Shown here: in pieces, positions 25,710 to 33,895 of the stretch | Layout: every line of letters begins with the position of its first letter | Position numbering within the stretch: the stretch's first letter is position 1 | Source: Bog-756 sp035949055 | Lineage (GTDB): Bacteria; Actinomycetota; Acidimicrobiia; Acidimicrobiales; RAAP-2 | NCBI GenBank assembly: GCA_035949055.1 | Contig: DASZIO010000060.1 | Location: 1-64,000 of the forward strand | Length of the DNA: 64,000 nt | Direction of reading: 5' to 3' | The notes under the pieces: generated by a model | The model's database searches: none | What the model saw: only the letters and a program-made list of their open reading frames with translations | What the model was told of the DNA's origin: nothing | Position numbers and translations under genes: made by a program

Positions 25710-26090
25710 ATGGAGATGAGGCTCGAGCTCGTGCCGGTTCCGGTCAGCGACGTGGAGCGGGCCAAGGCGTTCTACGTCGACCAGGTCGGGTTCACCTTGG
25801 ACCACGACCACACGGTGAACGAGAGCTTGCGTTTCATCCAGCTCACGCCACCCGGCTCGGCCTGTTCGGTCACCTTCGGCGACGGGATCGGCACCGACAT
25901 GACGCCTGGTACGGTCAAGGGACTGCAGCTGGTCGTCCCCGACGTCCAGGGTGCCCATGACGAACTCGAGGCCAATGGCGTGGCCGTTTCCGCGGTCGAG
26001 GACCTGCCGTGGGGGCGATTCGTCTACTTCAACGACCCGGACGGCAACAGCTGGGCGCTCCAGGAGATCCCCGCCCGGGGCGAGCCGTAG
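25710..26090 (+). CDS. VOC-family protein (glyoxalase/dioxygenase fold)
   Basis: A 126-aa VOC protein: MRLELVPVPVSDVERAKAFY opens the first module, and VYFNDPDGNSWALQEIP closes the second with the metal-ligand Glu. The KGLQLVVPDVQGAHDELEANG motif is typical of a group annotated as glyoxalase or bleomycin-resistance-like. AGGTGG lies 7 nt before ATG 25710, so this gene is led by a Shine-Dalgarno. It is convergent with the GNAT gene, with 6 nt between stops. Confidence 0.9.
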   Translation: MEMRLELVPVPVSDVERAKAFYVDQVGFTLDHDHTVNESLRFIQLTPPGSACSVTFGDGIGTDMTPGTVKGLQLVVPDVQGAHDELEANGVAVSAVEDLPWGRFVYFNDPDGNSWALQEIPARGEP

Positions 26091-26096
26091 CCCCGA

Positions 26097-26573
26097 CTAC
26101 AGGGAGCGTGCCATTTCGACCTCGGCGCCCTCGGAGCCCGGGCCGGCCATGCCTGACCGACGCAGACCATGGCGCACATAGAGGCGCTCGGCCGGCGCGT
26201 TCCCCTCGATGAACTGCAACCGCAGGGAATGAGCCGAATGGGCGCGGGCCCAGTCGATCACGCTGGAGATCAGCGCGTCGCTCACGCCGGTGCCGCGAAC
26301 GTCGGGAGTCACCCAGAGCGACAGCAGCTCGGCCGACCCGTCGGCGTCGTTCCGCATCGCGCTCACCATGCCGATGGCACGGCCGTCCCGCTCGGCCACG
26401 ACGTTGTAGGGCACCGATGCCAGGCGCTCGCGCCATCGCGGCTCGGTGTCGCCGTCCCCCTGCCAGTCCGAGAGCCTGGTGACGAAGGCATCCGGAGCGT
26501 CGGCCAAGGCGGCGAGGCGGATGGACCGCCAGTCCGACCAGTCGTCGGGGCCGAGTTCGCGCACCTGGAGCAT
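26097..26573 (-). CDS. GNAT-family N-acetyltransferase
   Basis: A 158-aa GNAT. Motif A is LLSLWVTPDVRGTGVSDALI, with an Arg-Gly-Thr-Gly pyrophosphate-binding loop, and motif B is LRLQFIEGNAPAERLYVRHG. The substrate is unknown. Start is ATG 26573; no Shine-Dalgarno is seen. Confidence 0.9.
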   Translation of the reverse strand: MLQVRELGPDDWSDWRSIRLAALADAPDAFVTRLSDWQGDGDTEPRWRERLASVPYNVVAERDGRAIGMVSAMRNDADGSAELLSLWVTPDVRGTGVSDALISSVIDWARAHSAHSLRLQFIEGNAPAERLYVRHGLRRSGMAGPGSEGAEVEMARSL

Positions 26574-26646
26574 CGCTCAACACTCTGCCAGGCCTACCGA
26601 CGATGGTTCCCGTTCCCCGCTTACCGCCGGCTCCGTTGTCCCGGCA

Positions 26647-27189
26647 TCACCGCGGCCGGTCTGCGGCTCGCCTGACCAGCTCACGGACGTCGGGCCCGGA
26701 CGCCAGTCGCATGAACCGGAGGTCGGGCCGGGGCGGTCGGGCCATGGCCCGCGAGTACCGCTCGAGGTAGTGGGGGTACTTGACCCACGACCACCGCATG
26801 ACGTTGTACTGCGGGTCCCACCGGTAGAAGTTGGCCAACGGCTCTCGGTTGCCGTTCCACAGCTCTTCTCGGGTCAGGGCGCGCCGGATGGTGCGCAGGA
26901 CCACCCGGTACATCACCACCCGGCGGGGGAGGTCGAGCCACAGCACCGTGTCGGCTCGATCCCAGACGAGATCGAGCACCACCTGGTAGTTCCCGTCCAC
27001 CACCCAGGCATCCCCGGCGGTCGCCTCGGTCACCCGGGACCGAAACTCGGCGGGGGTGATGTCCTGCCAACCGACCTGGTGGAAGAGGGCGTCGAGCTCG
27101 ACGAAGGGCACGTCCATCGAGGCGGCCAGTTGGACCCCGAGCGTGGTCTTGCCGGACCCTGGTGCTCCCACCACCGACACCCGCCGCAT
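26647..27189 (-). CDS. P-loop kinase-like protein (adenylate kinase/FlaR-type)
   Basis: A 180-aa protein with Walker A GAPGSGKTTL at residues 8-17. An acidic ELDALFHQVGWQ follows, then a Walker B-like TVLWLDLPR. WVVDGNYQVVLD is the typical motif of the group called DNA topology modulation protein FlaR-like or adenylate kinase-like. The C-terminal half has RWDPQYNVMRWSWVKYP. The role is unclear: a small nucleotide or metabolite kinase. It is divergent from the ArsR gene. Confidence 0.85.
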   Translation of the reverse strand: MRRVSVVGAPGSGKTTLGVQLAASMDVPFVELDALFHQVGWQDITPAEFRSRVTEATAGDAWVVDGNYQVVLDLVWDRADTVLWLDLPRRVVMYRVVLRTIRRALTREELWNGNREPLANFYRWDPQYNVMRWSWVKYPHYLERYSRAMARPPRPDLRFMRLASGPDVRELVRRAADRPR

Positions 27190-27233
27190 GCCCCGAGCTA
27201 AGCCGCGGCCGCCCGACTCATCAAACCGCGGCC

Positions 27234-27263
27234 TTGACAGGTGACCATATGGTCACATAAACT
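27234..27263 (+). promoter_or_regulatory. ArsR-gene promoter with a perfect 16-bp palindromic operator
   Basis: TTGACA (27234-27239) and TAAACT (27258-27263) form a -35/-10 pair 18 nt apart. The spacer is filled by the perfect palindrome GTGACCATATGGTCAC (27241-27256). A repressor bound there would block RNA polymerase. The -10 ends 8 nt before GTG 27272, so the transcript should be leaderless. Autorepression by the ArsR-type protein it precedes is the obvious inference. Confidence 0.75.
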
Positions 27264-27271
27264 GACCACCG

Positions 27272-27583
27272 GTGACAGACGATGACCGTGTCTTCAAGGC
27301 GCTGGCCGACCCGACCCGTCGATTCCTGCTCGACGCACTCTTCGTGCGGGACGGTCGGACGTTGACCGAGCTGGAGTCGGAGCTGGCCATGACCCGCTTC
27401 GGGGTCATGAAGCACCTGCGCCTGCTGGAAGAGGCCGGTCTTGTCGTCACCCGCCGGGAGGGTCGGGCGAAGCTCCACTTCCTCAACCCGGTCCCGATCC
27501 GCCTGATCCACGACCGGTGGATCGACAAGTACACAGAACCCTGGTCGGCTGGCCTGAGCGACCTCAAGCAGAGATTGGAGTGA
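27272..27583 (+). CDS. ArsR-family transcriptional regulator
   Basis: A 103-aa winged-helix regulator: FKALADPTRRFLLDALF, then TLTELESELAMTRFGVMKHL as the recognition helix region, then RLLEEAGLVVTRREGR. It lacks the metal-binding Cys motif of ArsR/SmtB metal sensors and belongs to the type usually paired with AHSA1/SRPBCC proteins. GTG 27272 follows the promoter-operator directly. The SRPBCC partner starts 3 nt after its stop. Confidence 0.93.
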   Translation: MTDDDRVFKALADPTRRFLLDALFVRDGRTLTELESELAMTRFGVMKHLRLLEEAGLVVTRREGRAKLHFLNPVPIRLIHDRWIDKYTEPWSAGLSDLKQRLE

Positions 27584-27586
27584 TCG

Positions 27587-28045
27587 ATGGAAAAGGTTTA
27601 TGAGATCTACATCCGCACCACCCCGGAACGCCTGTGGGAGGCGATCGTCGATCCGGATATCAGAAGCAAGTACAACTTCGGGGCCCGCGCCGTCTCTGAC
27701 TGGAGCCCGGGTGCCCGAATGGAGCTCGCCGGCCCGAACATGGACGGCCTGCTGGGAGAGGGCGAGGTACTGGAGGTCGACCCACCCCACCGCCTGGTCC
27801 ACACCATGGTGGCGCTGTGGAGCGACGAGGTGAAGCGCGAGGGGGCGTCGCGGGTGACCTGGGAGATCGAGCAGGTCGAGGACTCGTGCCGGCTAACCGT
27901 CACCCACGACCAGCTGCGGGAGGGTGCAAACGACCAGCTCTACGGTGGTTGGCCGATGATCGTCTCCGGTCTCAAGACGTGGCTCGAGACCGGCGGCCTG
28001 TTGACCACCCCCGGATCGCTCATGTACGGCAGACCGGCGGCATGA
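27587..28045 (+). CDS. AHSA1-type SRPBCC protein
   Basis: A 152-aa activator-of-Hsp90-like SRPBCC protein: KVYEIYIRTTPERLWEAIVD, GARMELAGPNMDGLLGEGEV, and the C-terminal helix GGWPMIVSGLKTWLETG. ArsR-AHSA1 pairs are common in actinobacteria. The second protein is thought to bind a small ligand and the first to control the operon; which ligand is unknown. It is co-transcribed with the regulator, with a 3-nt gap. Confidence 0.92.
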   Translation: MEKVYEIYIRTTPERLWEAIVDPDIRSKYNFGARAVSDWSPGARMELAGPNMDGLLGEGEVLEVDPPHRLVHTMVALWSDEVKREGASRVTWEIEQVEDSCRLTVTHDQLREGANDQLYGGWPMIVSGLKTWLETGGLLTTPGSLMYGRPAA

Positions 28046-28097
28046 CGTCCTCGGTTGACGTCCCGCAGTCAGCGCCGGACTCGGGCCGCGGCGTCGC

Positions 28098-28706
28098 CTA
28101 ACCGGTGTACTCCCGGGCCACCCGTCTCGAGATCGGGTCCAGGGCGTAGTAGATGGCCAGACCGCCCTGGAAGGCCAGGCAGAGGTAGGGGTTGACGAAG
28201 GCCAGCCCGATCGAGGCGGCGTAGGCGAACACCCCGGCTATGAACAGGATGGTGGCGACCCTCCGCTGCGCCTCCGGGAACTCGGGTACGAGCAGTCGGC
28301 GGTTCAGGGAGGCGTACAGCCAGAGCGCGGCCCAAGCACAGGCGTTGACCGTCATGGACGCGCTGTAGAAGACGGCGGCGCTCACCGCCCCCTCTCCCTT
28401 GCTCAGGGCCACACCGAACACCTCCGTCGGGTAGGGGATGAACACGATGGTCAACAACAAGAGGAGATTCCAGTAGAAGAACGGGCGATCGATGGTGAGG
28501 AGGTGGGAGAAGATGGTGTGGTGGTTGAGCCACATGATGCCGATGATGAGGAAGCTCACGACATAGGCGGCCAGCGAAGGCCATCGGTGGGCCAGATCGG
28601 AGCCGAGCTGGTTGAAGTCGCTCGGCTGGGCGAGCGTGAGGACCAGCAGGGTGATGGCGATGGCGAACACGCCGTCGCTGAAGGTCTCGACCCGTCCCTT
28701 GTTCAT
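28098..28706 (-). CDS. TMEM175-family (DUF1211) membrane protein, probable potassium channel
   Basis: A 202-aa, six-segment membrane protein. The family signature RVETFSDGVFAIAITLLVLT lies in the first helix (residues 5-24); this RxxxFSD motif lines the pore of bacterial and lysosomal TMEM175 K+ channels. MWLNHHTIFSHLL is also typical. A single six-helix repeat is normal for bacterial members, which form tetramers. It starts at ATG 28706. Confidence 0.92.
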   Translation of the reverse strand: MNKGRVETFSDGVFAIAITLLVLTLAQPSDFNQLGSDLAHRWPSLAAYVVSFLIIGIMWLNHHTIFSHLLTIDRPFFYWNLLLLLTIVFIPYPTEVFGVALSKGEGAVSAAVFYSASMTVNACAWAALWLYASLNRRLLVPEFPEAQRRVATILFIAGVFAYAASIGLAFVNPYLCLAFQGGLAIYYALDPISRRVAREYTG

Positions 28707-28835
28707 GGTGCCGCCCGTCCCCGCCGATCGTCGCCGTGGGGCGTGCCGGCCTGTCCGGCTGCCACCATATCGACCGGGGGCCGCCCGGTCGTCAGCCGCC
28801 CCCGCCGCGCCGGGCCGTGACGGTGGCTCTTCGCC

Positions 28836-30113
28836 TCAGTCTGCCGCGGGGACCTCGAGGGCTTCCTTGCCCGTCAACCAGGGCCGGCCCGCGGCCGCCA
28901 AGTCGGCCCACTTCTCGAGACCGTCGCCCGTTTGCCCCAGCTCACCGGGGGCGGGCCCCCAACGCGCCGCCAGGGGCTGGAGAGCCTCGATGTCGAAGTG
29001 GTAGCACTCGGCCGCGTTGAGGCCGAGGATGCGCCGGGTCTCGTCGACCGGGATGTCCGAGAAGGCGTTCCGGAGCCACTCCTTGGTGTGCGGCCAGGTG
29101 CCCTCCGGATGGGGGAAGTCGTTGCCCCACATGATGTTGCCGATGCCTATCTCATAGCGGCGCGCCAATTCCCGCCGCCGAGTGTTGGACGCGCCGATGA
29201 AGCAGTTGCGGTCGAAGTACTCGCTGGGCCGCATGGACATGTGATCGGTCAGCTGCCTGCCGAGCTTCTTGGCCGCGTGCTCGCGGTCGTAGACGATGTC
29301 GGATGTCCACAGCAGATCGGGCGCCCAGAATGCACCGCACTCGGTGGTGACGAAGGTCAGCCCGGGAAACCGCTCGAACGTCCCGCCCCACAGCAGGAAC
29401 CACAGTGGACGGGTCGACCACCAGCGCACCTCGGCCACGTAGATGCCGACGTGGTCGCCATATGACGCCCGGTCGGCTGCGCCGGAATGGACGTGCACCG
29501 GCATGCCGAGGTCGGAACAGGCGGCCCAGACCGGGTCGTAGCGGGTGTCGTTGTAGGGCTCGTACGGCTGCCACATGGAGGGGATCAGGATTCCGCCGCG
29601 CAGTCCAGATTCCCGTGCCCGGGTGATCTCCTCGACGGCGGCGTCGACATCGAAGATGGGGACGATGGCCACGCCGGCCCGGCGCGCCGGGCTGTCCCGG
29701 CAGAGCTCGGCCAGCCATCGGTTGTGGGCCCGGGCACCCGCCATCAGCAACTCGACGGGCACATCGCCGGTGGCGCCGAGCCCGGCGCCGAAGGGGGCCG
29801 AGGCACCGGCGGTCACTGCGTCGGCATCGGGGAAGATCACCTCGCCCACGATGCCGTCGGCGTCGAGCTCCTGGTCGCGGCGTCCTGCCTCCCATCCGCC
29901 TCGCAGCCCGTCAGCGTTCTCCTTCTCCCAAACCTCTGCGAACTCCTCGTTGCGAAGTCCGCGCTCGGCCAGATCGGCCTCCATAGCGGCCCGCGCCGCC
30001 AGATGCTCGTCGAAGGTCGGCCGGAAGGCCGGATCGAGCCAGTCCCGGTACTGGTCGTTGGGCAACCCGGCGTGGCAGTCGGCCGAGATCACCAGATAGT
30101 TGCTCACAGACAT
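28836..30113 (-). CDS. Amidohydrolase_2-family metal-dependent hydrolase/decarboxylase (operon gene 4)
   Basis: A 425-aa TIM-barrel amidohydrolase of the ACMSD-like group. The metal site begins with NYLVISADCHAG (Asp-Cys-His in place of HxH), continues with GMPVHVHSGAAD, and ends with MWGNDFPHPEGTWP containing the catalytic Asp. Members hydrolyse or decarboxylate cyclic and aromatic carboxylic acids. GGGAGGGCGAT precedes ATG 30113. It is the last gene of an operon with a close paralog at 31880-33106, and lies 22 nt after the SDR. Confidence 0.92.
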   Translation of the reverse strand: MSVSNYLVISADCHAGLPNDQYRDWLDPAFRPTFDEHLAARAAMEADLAERGLRNEEFAEVWEKENADGLRGGWEAGRRDQELDADGIVGEVIFPDADAVTAGASAPFGAGLGATGDVPVELLMAGARAHNRWLAELCRDSPARRAGVAIVPIFDVDAAVEEITRARESGLRGGILIPSMWQPYEPYNDTRYDPVWAACSDLGMPVHVHSGAADRASYGDHVGIYVAEVRWWSTRPLWFLLWGGTFERFPGLTFVTTECGAFWAPDLLWTSDIVYDREHAAKKLGRQLTDHMSMRPSEYFDRNCFIGASNTRRRELARRYEIGIGNIMWGNDFPHPEGTWPHTKEWLRNAFSDIPVDETRRILGLNAAECYHFDIEALQPLAARWGPAPGELGQTGDGLEKWADLAAAGRPWLTGKEALEVPAAD

Positions 30114-30135
30114 ATCGCCCTCCCTCGATCCAAGG

Positions 30136-31020
30136 TCACCCGGGGACCTCCCGCAGGTAGGTGGGATTCGTTCGCTCGAGCATCGACGTGGCCCGGGCCC
30201 GGATCTGGGCGTCGATCGAATCGCTGGGCGCCATGATCCAGAACCGGTCGTCCTGCACACCGCGCACCACCTGCTCGGCGACCTCGGACGGCTCGGTGTA
30301 GTGGACCTCGATACCGGCCGCCGTCATCTGCGCCTCGATGTCCTCGATGGTCGGGTACGGGCTCTGGCGCGGCCGGACCTTGGCCAGCTCCGGCGGTCGA
30401 ACCCGCCACGAGCTGAAGATCCCGGTACGCAACATGTTGGGCCCGGGAAAGAGCACCGATGCGTTGACCTTCGAGCCGGCATCCTGCAACTGGGCGTAGA
30501 GGCACTCGGTGAGCGTCACCACCGCCGCCTTGGTCACCGCATACTGCGGGGTGCCGCGCAGCGGCGAGACGCCCCCGTTGCCCGATGATGTGTTGACGAC
30601 GTGGCCCTCGGAGCCCGAAGCGACCATGGCGGGAACGAAGGCGTTGATCCCGTGGATGACCCCGTAGACGTTCACGTTGAACGCCCAGCGCCAGTCGTTG
30701 AGCTCGTGGTCCCACAGGGCACCCTCGGCGCCGGCGCCGATCCCTGCGTTGTTGCACAGCAGATGGACCGCTTCATAGCGCTCGAGGACCCGGTCCCGCA
30801 GTTGCTCCATCGAGGCATAGTCGGCGACATCGCAGCCCATGCCCTCCACGGCGAGACCCTGGTCCCTCAGTCCGGCGGCCACGGCCGACAGCGGATCGGC
30901 ATCGAGGTCGGCCAGCACCACCCGCATACCCTCCCGGGCCAGACGTTCCCCCAGGGCCGACCCGATGCCGCCGGCCCCTCCGGTCACCACGGCCACACGT
31001 CCGCTGAGCTCCTTCATCAC
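30136..31020 (-). CDS. Short-chain dehydrogenase/reductase (operon gene 3)
   Basis: A 294-aa classical SDR. The cofactor motif is VAVVTGGAGGIGSALGERLA, with an Asp at the end of the second strand (LADLDAD) favouring NAD(H). NNAGIG, the catalytic Ser in NTSSGNGGVS, and YAVTKAAV (YxxxK) are present. ATG 31020 is in a 4-nt overlap with the stop of the decarboxylase-like gene. Its substrate is probably a hydroxy or keto intermediate of the same pathway; that is inferred from the operon only. Confidence 0.93.
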   Translation of the reverse strand: MMKELSGRVAVVTGGAGGIGSALGERLAREGMRVVLADLDADPLSAVAAGLRDQGLAVEGMGCDVADYASMEQLRDRVLERYEAVHLLCNNAGIGAGAEGALWDHELNDWRWAFNVNVYGVIHGINAFVPAMVASGSEGHVVNTSSGNGGVSPLRGTPQYAVTKAAVVTLTECLYAQLQDAGSKVNASVLFPGPNMLRTGIFSSWRVRPPELAKVRPRQSPYPTIEDIEAQMTAAGIEVHYTEPSEVAEQVVRGVQDDRFWIMAPSDSIDAQIRARATSMLERTNPTYLREVPG

Positions 31021-31796
31021 TCCTGGCCGACCGGCGAGAGCTCGTCATAGCGCTGGTGGGCATAGGGTCGGATCCATTCGCCGGGCACCGTGCCATGGAT
31101 CTCGCCGCGTTGGACGCTGCTGCGCTCGGACAGGGTGATCCCGACCAGCTGGCGGACCGGGAGGTCGGCCACCGGATCGAAGCGGGACTCGCCCAGCTGC
31201 ACCCGACCTTCGACCGATTCGAGCCTCCTGATCTGCTCGCGGCGGTGGCAGTAGACGAGGGCGGGGTCGCTGTCGAAGCCCTTGCCGTCGGGCGCAGGCA
31301 GGAACTTGAAGTAGAAGTCGGTGCGGGTTTCGGGTCCGGGCCGCTCGAGCTCACCGCCGACCCGGCCCTCCACCCGGACGATCTCGATCCCCATCCGGGC
31401 GAAGGTCCCCGAGACGCGGTCTCCCTGGCGGGCCAGCTCCACTGCTCCGAGCTTCTTGGGCTCGCCGAATGTCTCCCGTCCCCCGATGACGGACTGCTCG
31501 GTGGTCATGGGCATGAACAGCGCGTAGAAGCCGTCGGTCCCCTCATGACGGGCGCGCACCGAGAAGCTCCCGGCCCCAAAGGTCGGATAGCCGGGGATGT
31601 CAACGGTGGCCACCGTGACCTTGACCAGTGGCTCGTCACCCGCCTCGATGGGCGGTGGCAGGACCGCGGCGATGACCTCGGCGTCGGTCAGGTACGTGGC
31701 CACCAGCGTGGTGGCCCAGACGTCGACCGAGGTGGCTTCCACCTCCCGGTTATGCAGCTGGTCCTCGGAGCGCGCCCCGTAGCGAACCTTGCCCAT
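31017..31796 (-). CDS. Acetoacetate decarboxylase (ADC)-family protein (operon gene 2)
   Basis: A 259-aa ADC-fold protein. GGRETFGEPKKLGAVEL contains the paired Lys residues that in acetoacetate decarboxylase form the Schiff base and tune its pKa. FGAGSFSVRARHEG precedes it. ADC-like proteins decarboxylate or hydrate beta-keto and related acids. AAGGAGGATTC precedes ATG 31796, a strong ribosome binding site. It overlaps the SDR start by 4 nt. True acetoacetate as substrate is unlikely given the context. Confidence 0.9.
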   Translation of the reverse strand: MGKVRYGARSEDQLHNREVEATSVDVWATTLVATYLTDAEVIAAVLPPPIEAGDEPLVKVTVATVDIPGYPTFGAGSFSVRARHEGTDGFYALFMPMTTEQSVIGGRETFGEPKKLGAVELARQGDRVSGTFARMGIEIVRVEGRVGGELERPGPETRTDFYFKFLPAPDGKGFDSDPALVYCHRREQIRRLESVEGRVQLGESRFDPVADLPVRQLVGITLSERSSVQRGEIHGTVPGEWIRPYAHQRYDELSPVGQE

Positions 31797-31879
31797 GAAT
31801 CCTCCTTGTGCCGGTGCAGCCGTCTCGTTGTCGGTAGAGCAGTCTCGTCCTCGGTAGAGATGTATCCCGCGGTCCGGGG

Positions 31880-33106
31880 TCAGGTGCCGGCCCCGGCGAA
31901 GGCCGGGCACCGGTCGGCGCCCGGTGGGATCTCGGTAGGAGCGAGGGGTCGATCGATCTCCTGGTGGGTCGGCCCGATCCGGGCGGCCACCGGTCCGAGT
32001 GCCCCGAGGTCGAAGCCGTACAACCGGGCCGCGTTGCCGGCCACCATGGCCTGGACCTCGACCGGATCGATGCCGGCGAAGGAGAGCCGCAACGCCTCGC
32101 GGCTGAAGGGAAAGCTCCCCTCCCGGTGCGGGTAGTCGGAGCCCCACATGATCTTGTCCACCCCGACGGCGTGGCGCATGGCGGCCTCGGCCGGCCGCAT
32201 GAAGCTCGAGCCCACGTGGCACTGGCGGGCCCAGTACTCGCTCGGTCGCAGGGAGAGGCCGGCCACCACCGATGCACCCCATTCCAGTTCCTGGGACCCC
32301 GTGGCATTGCCCATGCGGTCGAAGAAGAAATCGAGTGTGCCCAGGGTCTCGGGAATCCATGCCGTGCCCTGCTCGGTGAAGACGAATTGGAGCTCGGGAT
32401 GGCGCTCGAGTACGCCGGCGAAGATGAGGTGCCAGAGGGAGCGATGGGCCCACCAGGTGACCTCGAGCATGAACATGACCTTGTCGATGTCCTGGTCCCC
32501 GAGGGCGGGAACGGCACTGCCACTGTGGTGGTTGACCGGTAGGCGGGCCACCTCGCAGGCTCGCCACAGCGGGTCGTAGATCCTCGAGTAGAGCGGCTCG
32601 AGGCCCGAACCCGGGGGGGCGCCGGGTAGGAGGACCCCGGCCGTCATACCGGCCTCGGCCGCCCATTCGACCTCGGCGACCGCCGCGTCGATGTCGTGCA
32701 ACATGATCTGCACGATGCCGAGCCTGCGGCCCGGCGCCTTGGCACACAAGTCGGCCAGCCACCGGTTGTGGGCGCGCAACCCGGCCCAGCGCAGCTCGAG
32801 GTCACCCTCGCTCGCCCCCGGCATCTGCACCTTGAGGGAGGGCTCGGGGTAGAAGGGCGGGATGGTGTTGGGGAAGATGACCTCGGCCACGATGCCATCC
32901 GCTTCGAGGTCGGCCAGCCGGCGGGCATGGTCCCAGTTCCGGCTGGCGTCCTCGCCCATCAGATCGTCGAAGGGCACCCGGTACTCCCTGGCCCATTCGT
33001 CGAACCGGGGATGCAACGCGCTGGGGAGATAGTCCCGGTAGTCGTTGAGGTCGCCGCCGCTGTGGCAGTCGGCCGAGATGATCGTGTAGTGCTCGCCGGC
33101 GACCAT
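31880..33106 (-). CDS. Amidohydrolase_2-family protein (operon gene 1)
   Basis: A 408-aa paralog of the operon's last gene. It has HYTIISADCHSGGDLNDYRD at the N-terminus, LPVNHHSGSAVPAL in the barrel, and IMWGSDYPHREGSFPFS with the metal-binding Asp. Both paralogs share the SADCH, AHNRWLADLC and MRPSEY/LRPSEY segments. GGGGGAGGCGAGC before ATG 33106 is a good ribosome binding site. It is divergent from the TetR gene, 68 nt apart, so it is likely the controlled operon. Confidence 0.92.
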   Translation of the reverse strand: MVAGEHYTIISADCHSGGDLNDYRDYLPSALHPRFDEWAREYRVPFDDLMGEDASRNWDHARRLADLEADGIVAEVIFPNTIPPFYPEPSLKVQMPGASEGDLELRWAGLRAHNRWLADLCAKAPGRRLGIVQIMLHDIDAAVAEVEWAAEAGMTAGVLLPGAPPGSGLEPLYSRIYDPLWRACEVARLPVNHHSGSAVPALGDQDIDKVMFMLEVTWWAHRSLWHLIFAGVLERHPELQFVFTEQGTAWIPETLGTLDFFFDRMGNATGSQELEWGASVVAGLSLRPSEYWARQCHVGSSFMRPAEAAMRHAVGVDKIMWGSDYPHREGSFPFSREALRLSFAGIDPVEVQAMVAGNAARLYGFDLGALGPVAARIGPTHQEIDRPLAPTEIPPGADRCPAFAGAGT

Positions 33107-33160
33107 GCTCGCCTCCCCCTGCTGCTCCGGACCAGCCGCGGACTGTGGGATCCAAGTCCC

Positions 33161-33175
33161 TGTAACATCGTTACA
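33161..33175. promoter_or_regulatory. TetR operator overlapping the regulator's start codon
   Basis: TGTAAC-ATC-GTTACA has perfect 6-bp arms around a 3-nt centre. Its last A is the A of the ATG at 33175. TAACAT (33162-33167), inside the palindrome, is also a plausible -10 exactly 8 nt before that A, so the operator, -10 and leaderless start coincide. It lies between the TetR gene and the divergent amidohydrolase operon and could control both. Confidence 0.65.
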
Positions 33176-33831
33176 TGACCGGGCGACGCGGTCAAGGTGC
33201 GGGCCGGCCCACCCTGGGCGCCGGGCTCTCCCGCGACCAGGTCCTCGACGCGGCTATGGAGATCCTCGAGACCGACGGCGTCGACCGCCTCACCATCCGC
33301 GGCTTGGCGGGCAGGCTCGAGGTGGCGGCCACCGCCATCTACTGGCACGTGGGCAACAAGGAGGATCTGTTCGACGGGCTGGCGCAGCGGGTGGTGGCGC
33401 GGCTCTCGGAGGTCTCGGCCGATGGTGACGACCCGACGTCGCGCATCATCTCGATCGCCCGCGCCCTGCGGGGAAGGCTCCTCGAGCAGCCGGAGCTGGT
33501 CGCTCTGGTCCACCGGCAGGGTCGGACTGCGGAGCTGTTCCAGCCGGCCCGGCGCCTCTTGGTCGGGGAGCTCGTGCAGGCCGGGGTCGACGGAACCGAG
33601 ACGGCTCTGGCCGTGCAGGCTGTGCTCAACCTGGTCATCGGCTCGGTGCTGCTCGACCGCCAGCTCGAACGGCAGCCCGTCCAGCGCCGCAGACCCGAAG
33701 AGCTCTGGTCCCCTGGAGATGCACCCGGCCACCCCGACCTGCTCGCCCGCCTGTCGGACCCCATCGACGAGCACGAGCTCTTCGAGTTCACGATGGCGGC
33801 GGTCGTCCGTGCCGCGGTGGGTGGGCGGTGA
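33175..33831 (+). CDS. TetR-family transcriptional regulator
   Basis: A 218-aa regulator. The N-terminal HTH is LSRDQVLDAAMEILETDG followed by IRGLAGRLEVAATAIYWHVG, then NKEDLFDGL. The C-terminal ligand domain is all-helical. It probably represses the divergent amidohydrolase/ADC operon and itself through the palindrome at 33161. The ligand is unknown, presumably a pathway substrate. ATG 33175 appears leaderless. Confidence 0.94.
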   Translation: MTGRRGQGAGRPTLGAGLSRDQVLDAAMEILETDGVDRLTIRGLAGRLEVAATAIYWHVGNKEDLFDGLAQRVVARLSEVSADGDDPTSRIISIARALRGRLLEQPELVALVHRQGRTAELFQPARRLLVGELVQAGVDGTETALAVQAVLNLVIGSVLLDRQLERQPVQRRRPEELWSPGDAPGHPDLLARLSDPIDEHELFEFTMAAVVRAAVGGR

Positions 33832-33895
33832 CCCGGAACCACCCGGGGTCCGCCGTCGCGGCAGCCAGGGCAGCGACCGCCATATGGTGGCCACC

